Shown: in pieces, positions 8,056 to 14,898 of the stretch
Position numbering within the stretch: position 1 is the stretch's first letter
Layout of the letters: each line of letters begins with the position of its first letter
NCBI RefSeq assembly: GCF_016862635.1
Contig: NZ_BONI01000008.1
Span: forward strand, 62,001 to 126,000
Reading direction: 5' to 3'
Length of the DNA: 64,000 nt
Source: Catellatospora coxensis
GTDB taxonomy: Bacteria > Actinomycetota > Actinomycetes > Mycobacteriales > Micromonosporaceae
Program-made: the position numbers and the translations under genes
Notes under the pieces: generated by a model
Databases searched by the model: none
Told to the model about the DNA's origin: nothing
The model's input: the letters and a program-made list of their open reading frames with translations, nothing else

Positions 8056-9306
8056 ATGCGTACCAAAGCGTTTGTGATGTTGTGTTCCACCGCGCTGCTG
8101 GCCTCGGCCTGCGGCGGGGGCGGCCCGAAGTCGGATGCCGCCGGCGGCGGGCTGTCCGACGGCAAGGTCGTGTTCGGCGTGCTCAACGACCAGTCGGGCG
8201 CGTACTCGCAGCTGTCCGGCAAGAACTCGATCAAGGCCGTCGAGCTGGCCATCGCCGACTACAAGGAGAAGTACGGCGACAAGGCCGTGGTCAAGGAGTT
8301 CGGCGTGGAGACCGCCGACCACCAGAACAAGCCGGACGTCGCCAACGCCAAGGCGGCTGAGCTCTACGACCGCAAGGCCGTCGACGTGATCCTGGACGTG
8401 CCGACCTCCTCGGCCGCGCTGAAGGTCGCCGACGTGGCCAAGGAGAAGAAGAAGCTCTACTTCAACATCTCCGCCGCGACCACCGACCTGACCGGCAAGT
8501 CCTGCAACAAGTACACGTTCCACTACGCGTACGACACGTACATGCTGGCCAACGGCACCGGCCGCAACACCACCGAGGAAGGCAAGAAGAACTGGTACAT
8601 CGTGTACCCGGACTACGCGTTCGGCCAGGACATGGAGAAGAGCTTCTCCGCGGCCGTGGAAGCGGCGGGCGGGAAGATCGTGGGCCGGGACGCCGCCCCG
8701 TTCCCGAACACCAGCGGTGACTTCTCGACATACCTGCTCAAGGCCCCGACGCTGAACCCGAAGCCGGACGTGCTCGGCACCATGCAGGCCGGCGCGGAGC
8801 TGGTCGCGCTGGTCAAGCAGTACAACGAGTTCAAGCTGCGGGACAAGGGCGTGGGCCTGGCCGTCGGCCTGATGTTCCTCACCGACATCCACTCGCTGAC
8901 CCCGGCCGCGCTCGCCGGCACCACCTACACCGACGCCTGGTACTGGAACCACGACCTGACCAACCGGGCTTTCGCCGACCGCTTCAAGACCGCCGCCGGG
9001 GTTCGCCCGACCTTCGCCCACGCCGCCAACTACTCGGCCGCGCTGCAGTACCTGGAGGCCGTGCAGGCCGCCGGCACCGACGGCTCCGACGCAGTGGTGA
9101 AGCAGCTGGAGGGCAAGACCGTCGAGGACGTCTTCCTGCGCAACGGCAAGATCCGCGCCGAGGACCACCGCGTCGTGCACGACGCCTACCTCGCCCAGGT
9201 CAAGACCCCCGCCGAGGTCACCGAGGAATGGGACTACGTCAAGATCCTGCGCACCGTCCCCGCCGCCGACGCCTTCCGCACCCCCAGCCCCGACTGCAAA
9301 CTCTGA
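8056..9306 (+). CDS. ABC transporter substrate-binding lipoprotein (Liv/amide type)
   Basis: 416 residues. Signal peptide with lipobox LLASAC at residues 14-19, so the mature protein is lipid-anchored at Cys19 outside the membrane. The periplasmic-binding type 1 fold follows (VVFGVLNDQSGAYSQLSG, then a second-lobe motif WYIVYPDYAFGQDM). It delivers substrate to the LivH-LivM permeases. The substrate cannot be read from sequence; this subgroup covers branched-chain and aromatic amino acids, amides and other polar compounds. AGGGAG precedes the ATG. Between this gene and livH lies a split palindrome that could lower expression of the permeases relative to the binding protein. Confidence 0.9.
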   Translation: MRTKAFVMLCSTALLASACGGGGPKSDAAGGGLSDGKVVFGVLNDQSGAYSQLSGKNSIKAVELAIADYKEKYGDKAVVKEFGVETADHQNKPDVANAKAAELYDRKAVDVILDVPTSSAALKVADVAKEKKKLYFNISAATTDLTGKSCNKYTFHYAYDTYMLANGTGRNTTEEGKKNWYIVYPDYAFGQDMEKSFSAAVEAAGGKIVGRDAAPFPNTSGDFSTYLLKAPTLNPKPDVLGTMQAGAELVALVKQYNEFKLRDKGVGLAVGLMFLTDIHSLTPAALAGTTYTDAWYWNHDLTNRAFADRFKTAAGVRPTFAHAANYSAALQYLEAVQAAGTDGSDAVVKQLEGKTVEDVFLRNGKIRAEDHRVVHDAYLAQVKTPAEVTEEWDYVKILRTVPAADAFRTPSPDCKL

Positions 9307-9308
9307 CG

Positions 9309-9387
9309 AAGGAAGGGCATCGTCGGCACGCGTCAGCGAGACGAGCAGCAGCTCGGCACATCGCTTTGCGTTGTAGAAGGTGCCCTT
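9309..9387. repeat. Family A palindrome, divergent copy with enlarged centre
   Basis: Half-sites AAGGAAGGGCA (9309-9319) and AGAAGGTGCCCTT (9375-9387) pair over TGCCCTT but are separated by about 55 bp instead of 16-18 bp. It occupies the gap between the binding-protein and livH genes inside the operon. Either the centre was expanded by an insertion or the two halves are decayed. It may act as a transcript-stabilising or attenuating hairpin. Confidence 0.5.
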
Positions 9388-9409
9388 TTACCCGGAAGGC
9401 CCGCGCCTC

Positions 9410-10291
9410 ATGGTGAATTTCCTGCAACACACCTTCAACGGACTGGTCGGCGGTGCATTCCTCGCGCTGCTGGCGCTCGGTCTCGCGGTCATCTTCGGCA
9501 TGCTCCGCGTCGTCAACTTCGCCCACGGCGCGATCTACATGCTCGGCGCGTTCGGGGCGTACGTCCTGCTCACCGAGGTCGGCCTGTCGTTCTGGTGGGC
9601 CCTGCTGGTGATGCCGATCGCGCTGGCCCTGTTCGGCATGGCGCTGGAACGGCTGCTGGTCGCCCGGCTGGCCCGGCTCGACCCGCTCTACAACTTCCTG
9701 CTCACGTTCGGCCTGACGCTGATCCTGCAGGACGCGGTGAAGTCCCGGTACGGCGTGCAGTCCAGCCCGTACGACGCGCCCGCGATCCTGTCCGGCACGC
9801 TCGACCTCGGCGCGTTCGACTTCCCGGCGTACCGCGTGTTCGTGCTGGTCATGGCGGTGGCGGTGTGTGTCGGCGTGTGGTGGCTGCTCAGCCGGACCCG
9901 GGTCGGCATGGTGGTGCGCGCCGCCACCGAGCGCCCCGAGCTGAGCACCGCGCTCGGCATCGACGTCGGCCGGTGGGTGACGCCGGTGTTCGGGTTCGGC
10001 ATCGGCCTGGCCGGGCTGGCCGGGGTGCTCGCCGCGCCGATCCGCGCGGTGAACCCGCTGATGGGCGCGGATCTGATCATCGTGGTCTTCGCGGTGGTGG
10101 TGATCGGCGGCCTGGGCTCGATCTTCGGTTCGGTCGCCGCCGGGTTCGCGATCGGCCTGGTGCAGGCCTGGGTGCAGGCCCTCGGCGAGGACTGGGCGCT
10201 GCTGTCGCAGGTCCTGGTCTTCCTGGTGATGGCCGGCGTGCTGCTGTGGCGCCCGGCCGGCCTGTTCGGACGAGAGGAGGCCCCGGCATGA
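9410..10291 (+). CDS. Branched-chain amino acid-type ABC transporter permease LivH-like
   Basis: 293 residues with about eight hydrophobic segments. The LivH-type N-terminus (LQHTFNGLVGGAFLALLALG, then VVNFAHGAIYMLGAF) and the conserved IGGLGSIFGSVAAG loop that contacts the ATPase are present. It forms the membrane channel with LivM. ATG 9410 is chosen because it begins the conserved hydrophobic N-terminus; an upstream in-frame ATG at 9380 lies inside the palindrome. The stop overlaps the ATG of a 24-codon ORF in an ATGA. Confidence 0.92.
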   Translation: MVNFLQHTFNGLVGGAFLALLALGLAVIFGMLRVVNFAHGAIYMLGAFGAYVLLTEVGLSFWWALLVMPIALALFGMALERLLVARLARLDPLYNFLLTFGLTLILQDAVKSRYGVQSSPYDAPAILSGTLDLGAFDFPAYRVFVLVMAVAVCVGVWWLLSRTRVGMVVRAATERPELSTALGIDVGRWVTPVFGFGIGLAGLAGVLAAPIRAVNPLMGADLIIVVFAVVVIGGLGSIFGSVAAGFAIGLVQAWVQALGEDWALLSQVLVFLVMAGVLLWRPAGLFGREEAPA

Positions 10292-10358
10292 GCGAGCGGA
10301 GCGAGCGAATCAGCGGGCTTGGTACTCATGCCGCCGACGAGCGGAGCGAGGAGAAGGC
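10288..10358. repeat. 71-bp coupling module, single copy (livH-livM)
   Basis: Same length, position (ATGA to ATGA) and coding pattern as the two copies at 18933-19074. Shared peptide pattern: MSE at the start, ER at residues 6-7, L at 11, H at 14 and DERSEEK near the end. Confidence 0.75.
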
Positions 10359-10362
10359 ATGA
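10288..10362 (+). CDS. 24-residue ORF of the 71-bp coupling module between livH and livM
   Basis: The ATG overlaps the livH stop (ATGA), and the stop overlaps the livM ATG (ATGA at 10359-10362). AGAGGAGG 8-9 bp upstream is a strong ribosome binding site. The peptide starts MSERSERISG and ends ADERSEEKA; the codons for its last residues (GAGGAGAAGG) are the ribosome binding site of livM. The distance from this ATG to the livM ATG is 71 bp, the same as the period of the ruvA-ruvB copies. A biological role of the peptide is not established; the module may act only through re-initiation of ribosomes. Confidence 0.5.
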   Translation: MSERSERISGLGTHAADERSEEKA

Positions 10363-11405
10363 GCGAGCTGGAGCAGGACAAGGCCGCCGCCGGGTCCGTC
10401 GCGGTCGCCGACCACACCGCGGGGGTACGGGCGGAAGCCCGCGCCACAGCCCCGGCCGCCCCGACCGGTGGAACGATCGTGCCGCCATGGCTGCGCTGGA
10501 CGCTGACCGGGGCGGCCGTGCTCGTCGCGCTGGTGCTGCCGGTCAACCTCTACCCGACCGTGGCCGTGGACATCGCCTGCTGGGCGCTGTTCGCGGTGGC
10601 GGTGGACCTGCTGCTCGGGTACACCGGCCTGATGTCCTTCGGGCACGCGGCCTTCTGGGGCACCGCGGCCTACGCCACCGGCCTGGCCGCGATCCACTGG
10701 GGCCTGCCGTTCCCGCTGGCGGTGCTGCTCGGCGCGCTGGCCTCGACGGTGCTGGCGGTGCCGGTCGGCTACCTCGCGGTCAAGCGGGTCGGCATCTACT
10801 TCGCGATGGTCACCCTCGCGTTCGCGCAGATGGTGTACTACATCGCCAACCAGTGGCGCTCGGTCACCCAGGGCGAGAACGGCCTGCAGCGGGTGCCGCG
10901 CGAGCTGTTCGGGCTGGACCTGAGCGACGAGTTCTACTTCTACTACGCGGCCCTGCCGATCGTGGCGGGCGGGTTGTGGCTGGTCTGGCGTACGGTGCAC
11001 TCGCCGTTCGGCCGGGTGCTGGTGGCGATCCGGGACAACCCGGCCCGCGCCCGCGCGCTCGGTTACCCGGTGCACCGGTACAAGCTGGCCGCGTTCCTGC
11101 TGTCGGCGTTCACCGCCGGGCTCGGCGGCGGCCTGTTCGCGATCGGCCACCGCTTCGTCTCGCTGGACGTGCTGCACTGGACCACCTCGGGCAAGGCCGT
11201 GATCATCGTCGTCCTCGGCGGCATCGGCACCCTGTGGGGCCCGGTGGTCGGCTCGGCCGCGGTGACCCGCCTGGAGGACTGGCTCTCCTTCGCCGGCTTC
11301 GAGCAGATCGGCCTCGTCACCGGCGCCATCTTCGCCCTCACCGTCCTCATCTTCCGCCGCGGCCTCTGGGGCACCCTCGCCCACTGGCTCCGCCGCCGCC
11401 CCTGA
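10359..11405 (+). CDS. Branched-chain amino acid-type ABC transporter permease LivM-like
   Basis: 348 residues. A hydrophilic, Ala-rich N-terminal extension (about residues 1-45) precedes about nine hydrophobic segments. LivM motifs include LLGYTGLMSFGHAAFWG, YFAMVTLAFAQMVY, RAIRDN-like VAIRDNPARARALGYPV and the coupling loop GGIGTLWGPVVGSA. It pairs with LivH. Translation depends on the ribosome binding site provided by the 71-bp module immediately upstream. It is the last gene of the importer operon; the next gene starts 172 bp downstream behind its own operator. Confidence 0.92.
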   Translation: MSELEQDKAAAGSVAVADHTAGVRAEARATAPAAPTGGTIVPPWLRWTLTGAAVLVALVLPVNLYPTVAVDIACWALFAVAVDLLLGYTGLMSFGHAAFWGTAAYATGLAAIHWGLPFPLAVLLGALASTVLAVPVGYLAVKRVGIYFAMVTLAFAQMVYYIANQWRSVTQGENGLQRVPRELFGLDLSDEFYFYYAALPIVAGGLWLVWRTVHSPFGRVLVAIRDNPARARALGYPVHRYKLAAFLLSAFTAGLGGGLFAIGHRFVSLDVLHWTTSGKAVIIVVLGGIGTLWGPVVGSAAVTRLEDWLSFAGFEQIGLVTGAIFALTVLIFRRGLWGTLAHWLRRRP

Positions 11406-11480
11406 CCCGCCCTCCACTCATCGAGTTGCGGCAGGGGGTGGCCGGGGGTCGGGGGTATTCCCGGGAGTGGGGTGGGTCAC

Positions 11481-11557
11481 TTTCGATACGGGACGGTTTC
11501 GTATTTGTGGGGGCGGGCGTAGCGTCACTTCCGATACGGAACGGAACCGTATCGGAA
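11481..11557. promoter_or_regulatory. Two operator-like dyads upstream of the MFS-tetR operon
   Basis: The proximal site (11529-11557) has perfect 11-bp arms TTCCGATACGG and CCGTATCGGAA around 7 bp. A weaker relative (11481-11506, containing GATACGG and CGTAT) lies 48 bp further upstream. Both share the half-site GATACGG and precede an exporter whose downstream gene is a TetR regulator, the usual arrangement for autoregulated efflux. The proximal site ends 19 bp before the GTG start, overlapping where RNA polymerase or the ribosome would bind. Confidence 0.7.
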
Positions 11558-11576
11558 TCCTGGGGGATGGAAACAC

Positions 11577-13226
11577 GTGGACTCTGCGAACACCGGGCAC
11601 CCGAGGCGCTGGGCGATTCTCGGCGTGCTGGTGATCAGCCTGCTCGTGGTCGTGCTCGACAACACCGTGCTCAACGTGGCGATGCGTACGCTCGCCGACC
11701 CCGTCCACGGCCTGGGCGCGACCCAGAGCCAGCTGGAGTGGGCCATCAACTCGTACACCCTGGTCTTCGCCGGCCTGCTGTTCAGCTTCGGCGTGCTCGG
11801 CGACCGCTGGGGGCGCAAGCGCTTCCTGCTGATCGGCCTGGTGCTGTTCGGCATCGCCTCGGTGCTCTCGGCGTACGCGCAGGACCCGGGCCAGCTCATC
11901 GCGGCCCGTGCCTTCATGGGCGTCGGCGGCGCGGCGATCATGCCGGTGACGCTCTCGATCATCTCGAACGTCTTCGACCCGCGCGAGCGCGGCAAGGCCA
12001 TCGGCATCTGGGCCGGCTCGGTCGGTCTCGCGGTGGCGATCGGCCCGCTGCTGGGCGGCTTTCTGCTGGAGCACTTCTGGTGGGGCTCCGTCTTCATGAT
12101 CAATGTGCCGATCATCCTGTTCGGCCTGGTCGCGGTCGCGCTGCTGGTGCCCGAGTCGCGTGACCCGCAGCCGGGCCGCATCGACCTGGTCGGCGTGGTG
12201 CTGTCCGTGGTCGGCCTGGTCGCGCTGGTGTACGGCATCGTCGACGGCGGCGAGCACGGCTTCGGCCGGCCCGAGGTGTGGGCCTCGCTGGTCGGCGGCG
12301 CGCTGGTGCTGGCGGCGTTCGTCTGGTGGGAGTCGCGCACCACGCATCCCTCGCTGGACGTGAAGCTGTTCCGCGACGCCCGCTTCTCGGCCTCGGTGGC
12401 CAGCATCGGCCTGCTGTTCTTCGCCTCGATGGGCTCGTTCTTCTTCGTCGGCTTCTACCTGCAGCTGGTGCGGGACTACTCGCCGATGCAGAGCGGCGCG
12501 CTGCTGGTGCCGTTCGCGGTCGGGCAGATGGTGTTCGCGCCGCTGAGCACGAACCTGGTCAAGCGCTTCGGCGTGCGCACCGTGTCGGCCGCGGGCATCC
12601 TGCTCGCCGGGATCACCTTCGCGGTGCTGGCCACGCTGCAGGTGGACACCCCGATCTGGATCGTCGTGGTGAACTTCTTCTTCATGGGCGCCGGCATGGC
12701 CAACGTGATGCCGCCCGCCACCAACACGATCATGTCGGTGCTGCCGCGGGAGAAGGCCGGCGTCGGTTCCGCGGTGTCGAACACGGTCCGGCAGGTCGCC
12801 GTGGCCATGGGCGTGGCCGTGCTCGGCTCGGTCGTGGCCGGGGTCTACCGGGGCGAGATCGAGACCGCGACGGCGGCGCTGCCGGGCCCGATCCGCGACG
12901 TCGCGAACGAGTCGATCGCCGGGGCGTACGGCGTGGCCGCCAACCTCGGCCCGGCCAGCGGCCCGCTGGTGAGCGCCGCCAACGACGCCTTCGTGCACGC
13001 CATGCACTGGGCGGCGCTCGGCTCCACGCTGGTGGCGCTGATCGCGGTCGGGGTGGTGCTGCGGTGGATGCCGAAGCAGCTGGCCGGCCCGGCCGGTCCC
13101 GGCGGGGCGCAGGCCCCGGGCGGCGCGCCGACCCGGGCCGACATCCCGGTGAACCGCGCGGTTCCCGCCGCCGGCGGTGACGAGGGCGACGTCCAGCGGC
13201 CGTCCCGGTTGTCCGCGGTCGGGTAA
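11577..13226 (+). CDS. MFS drug efflux transporter, DHA2 (14-TM) family
   Basis: 549 residues with 14 predicted hydrophobic segments. The N-terminus has RRWAILGVLVISLLVVVLD with the motif D1 sequence LDNTVLNVAM, motif A is GVLGDRWGRKRFLLIG and motif C is GSVGLAVAIGPLLGGFLLE. The family exports drugs, antibiotics or lipids by proton antiport. Start GTG 11577 has GGGGGATGG about 7 bp upstream. A hydrophilic C-terminal tail of roughly 50 residues is cytoplasmic. The tetR gene follows 13 bp after the stop, so the pair forms an autoregulated operon under the GATACGG dyads. Confidence 0.92.
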   Translation: MDSANTGHPRRWAILGVLVISLLVVVLDNTVLNVAMRTLADPVHGLGATQSQLEWAINSYTLVFAGLLFSFGVLGDRWGRKRFLLIGLVLFGIASVLSAYAQDPGQLIAARAFMGVGGAAIMPVTLSIISNVFDPRERGKAIGIWAGSVGLAVAIGPLLGGFLLEHFWWGSVFMINVPIILFGLVAVALLVPESRDPQPGRIDLVGVVLSVVGLVALVYGIVDGGEHGFGRPEVWASLVGGALVLAAFVWWESRTTHPSLDVKLFRDARFSASVASIGLLFFASMGSFFFVGFYLQLVRDYSPMQSGALLVPFAVGQMVFAPLSTNLVKRFGVRTVSAAGILLAGITFAVLATLQVDTPIWIVVVNFFFMGAGMANVMPPATNTIMSVLPREKAGVGSAVSNTVRQVAVAMGVAVLGSVVAGVYRGEIETATAALPGPIRDVANESIAGAYGVAANLGPASGPLVSAANDAFVHAMHWAALGSTLVALIAVGVVLRWMPKQLAGPAGPGGAQAPGGAPTRADIPVNRAVPAAGGDEGDVQRPSRLSAVG

Positions 13227-13239
13227 GGTTCCGTTCACC

Positions 13240-13857
13240 ATGACTGAGCTCGCTGAACTGCCGGCGGTGCCGGGAGCTGCGCGGACGCAGGGGCGTCCGC
13301 GCAGCTCCCGCGCGCATGAGGCGATCCTGGAGGCCGTCCTCGACCTGATCGAGGAGGGCACCACCGTCGAGGCGCTGAGCATGGAGGCGATCGCGGCCCG
13401 TGCCGGGGTGGGCAAGGCCACCATCTACCGGCGCTGGGCGGGCAAGGACGAGTTGCTGCTGGAGACGCTGGTCAAGCTCAAGGGCCCGCCGACCCAGCCG
13501 GTGGGCGACTCGGTGCGCGCCGACCTGATCCGCCTGCTCAGCGTGGTGGGGCAGAAAGATCAGCGGGCTGTGCGCGTGATGCCCTGCCTGATGCCGGAGG
13601 TCTCGCGCAGCCCGGAGGCGTACCGGATCTGGCAGGAGGCGATCACCGAGCCGCGCCGTGAGGTGATGCGCGACGTCCTGCGCCGCGGTGTCGCCACCGG
13701 CGAGCTGCGCGCCGACCTGGACGTCGAGGTCACCGTGTCGATGCTGATCAGCCCGCTGCTGCTGCACCGCATGGTGCGCTGGAACCCCCGCCTCGACGAC
13801 GTCGACGACCTGACCGAACAGATCGTCGACGTCGTCCTGCGAGGCGTCGCCGCCTGA
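13240..13857 (+). CDS. TetR/AcrR-family repressor of the efflux operon
   Basis: 205 residues. The N-terminal helix-turn-helix is at about residues 20-65 (SRAHEAILEAVLDLIEEG, then MEAIAARAGVGKATIYRRW). The C-terminal ligand domain matches the common TetR_C subgroup with VMRDVLRRGVATGELR. It probably binds the GATACGG dyads 1.7 kb upstream at the start of its operon and is released by the exported compound. Translation may be helped by coupling to the MFS gene 13 bp upstream. Alternatives within the family (ligand, other targets) cannot be judged. Confidence 0.9.
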   Translation: MTELAELPAVPGAARTQGRPRSSRAHEAILEAVLDLIEEGTTVEALSMEAIAARAGVGKATIYRRWAGKDELLLETLVKLKGPPTQPVGDSVRADLIRLLSVVGQKDQRAVRVMPCLMPEVSRSPEAYRIWQEAITEPRREVMRDVLRRGVATGELRADLDVEVTVSMLISPLLLHRMVRWNPRLDDVDDLTEQIVDVVLRGVAA

Positions 13858-13902
13858 GGCCCCCGCCCGGCGGAACCCCAGACGACGACACGTCTTTCGC
13901 GA

Positions 13903-13989
13903 AGGAACGGCACCTTCTACAACACATGGCGATGTGAAGGTGCCGTTCCTAACCGCGAGGTGGTCGCGCCTGACCGCGAGGTGGTCGCG
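13903..13989. repeat. Family A palindrome with compensatory change, plus short tandem repeat
   Basis: Arms AGGAACGGCACCTTC (13903-13917) and GAAGGTGCCGTTCCT (13936-13950) are exact complements. Relative to the other copies a G in the left arm is a C and the matching C in the right arm is a G, so pairing is kept. It lies between convergent genes ending at 13857 and 14075. Just after it, CCGCGAGGTGGTCGCG occurs twice in direct repeat (13953-13968, 13974-13989). Confidence 0.75.
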
Positions 13990-14074
13990 GCGCGGCCCAG
14001 GCGTCCCCTCGGCGGCGTTGCGGCACCCTGATCCGCAACGACGCCGAACCCCCGTTCGCCGGGCCGCGCCGCCG

Positions 14075-14827
14075 TCAGGCCGGCGCGTGCGCCTTGAGGA
14101 ACGCGGCGAGCTTCGCCCGCACGGTCTCCGTCGCGGCCGGGCCGCCCGGGGTCACCAGGTAGACCCCGTGCCAGTCGGTCGGCACGATCAGCAGCTCCTT
14201 GGTGGTCGTCGCCGGGGTCAGGCCGTGCAGCTCGCGGGCGCTGTCGGCGAAGCTGCTCTCGAACTCGCCCGCGGCGTAGAACACCGGCATGGTCAGCTTC
14301 GGCGCGGCTTCCAGGGCGTTCGCGCCGAACACCGACGGGGCCGACAGCGCCGCCACGGCCAGTGGCGCGGGGGAGACCGCGGGCGCGGCGGCCAGCACGG
14401 CGGTGCCGCCCATCGAGGCCCCGATCAGCACGATCCCGGTCGCGCCGTCGGCACGCAGGGCGGCTGCGGCCGCCGTGACCTGCTGCGGGTTGTCGGCGTC
14501 GCCGGCCGTGGACACCCCGAACCCGCCGAAGTCGAACGCCAGCACCCGGTATCCCTGCGCGGCCAGCTCGCTCGCGTACGGCGCCCACTGGCAGACGTCC
14601 CCGCCGTTCTGGTGGGCCAGCACGATGCCCGTCCTGCCGCTGCCGAGGAGGACCCCGCCGAGATCCGCGCCGTGCTCGCCGAACCGGGTCTGCCGTGCCC
14701 CGGGCGGCAGCTCGCAGGCCGCCCCGGCGTTCAGGCCGGTCGGGCTCGGCGCGGGCGCCGGATCACCGCCCGAGCATCCGGCCAGGGCGACGGCAGCGGC
14801 GGCGGCGAGCAGGGCCAGTCTTCGCAT
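14075..14827 (-). CDS. Secreted alpha/beta-hydrolase lipoprotein
   Basis: 250 residues. The N-terminus RRLALLAAAAAVALAGC is a signal peptide with lipobox ALAGC, predicting a lipid anchor outside the membrane. The alpha/beta-hydrolase core has an oxyanion-side motif LAHQNGGDVCQW, the nucleophile elbow IGASMGG (Ser in GxSxG) and a late Asp/His region around PTDWHGVYL. Substrate unknown; an esterase or dienelactone hydrolase-like fold fits. It is preceded by a 71-bp gap to the regulator gene end at 14899, on the same strand, so the two may share a transcript. Confidence 0.82.
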   Translation of the reverse strand: MRRLALLAAAAAVALAGCSGGDPAPAPSPTGLNAGAACELPPGARQTRFGEHGADLGGVLLGSGRTGIVLAHQNGGDVCQWAPYASELAAQGYRVLAFDFGGFGVSTAGDADNPQQVTAAAAALRADGATGIVLIGASMGGTAVLAAAPAVSPAPLAVAALSAPSVFGANALEAAPKLTMPVFYAAGEFESSFADSARELHGLTPATTTKELLIVPTDWHGVYLVTPGGPAATETVRAKLAAFLKAHAPA

Positions 14828-14898
14828 CGGTACTCCTCGGTGGACGGACGAGGTGCTGTCGTCTGTCACTACCGCCGAGGATCGGGCGTGGGTGGGGC

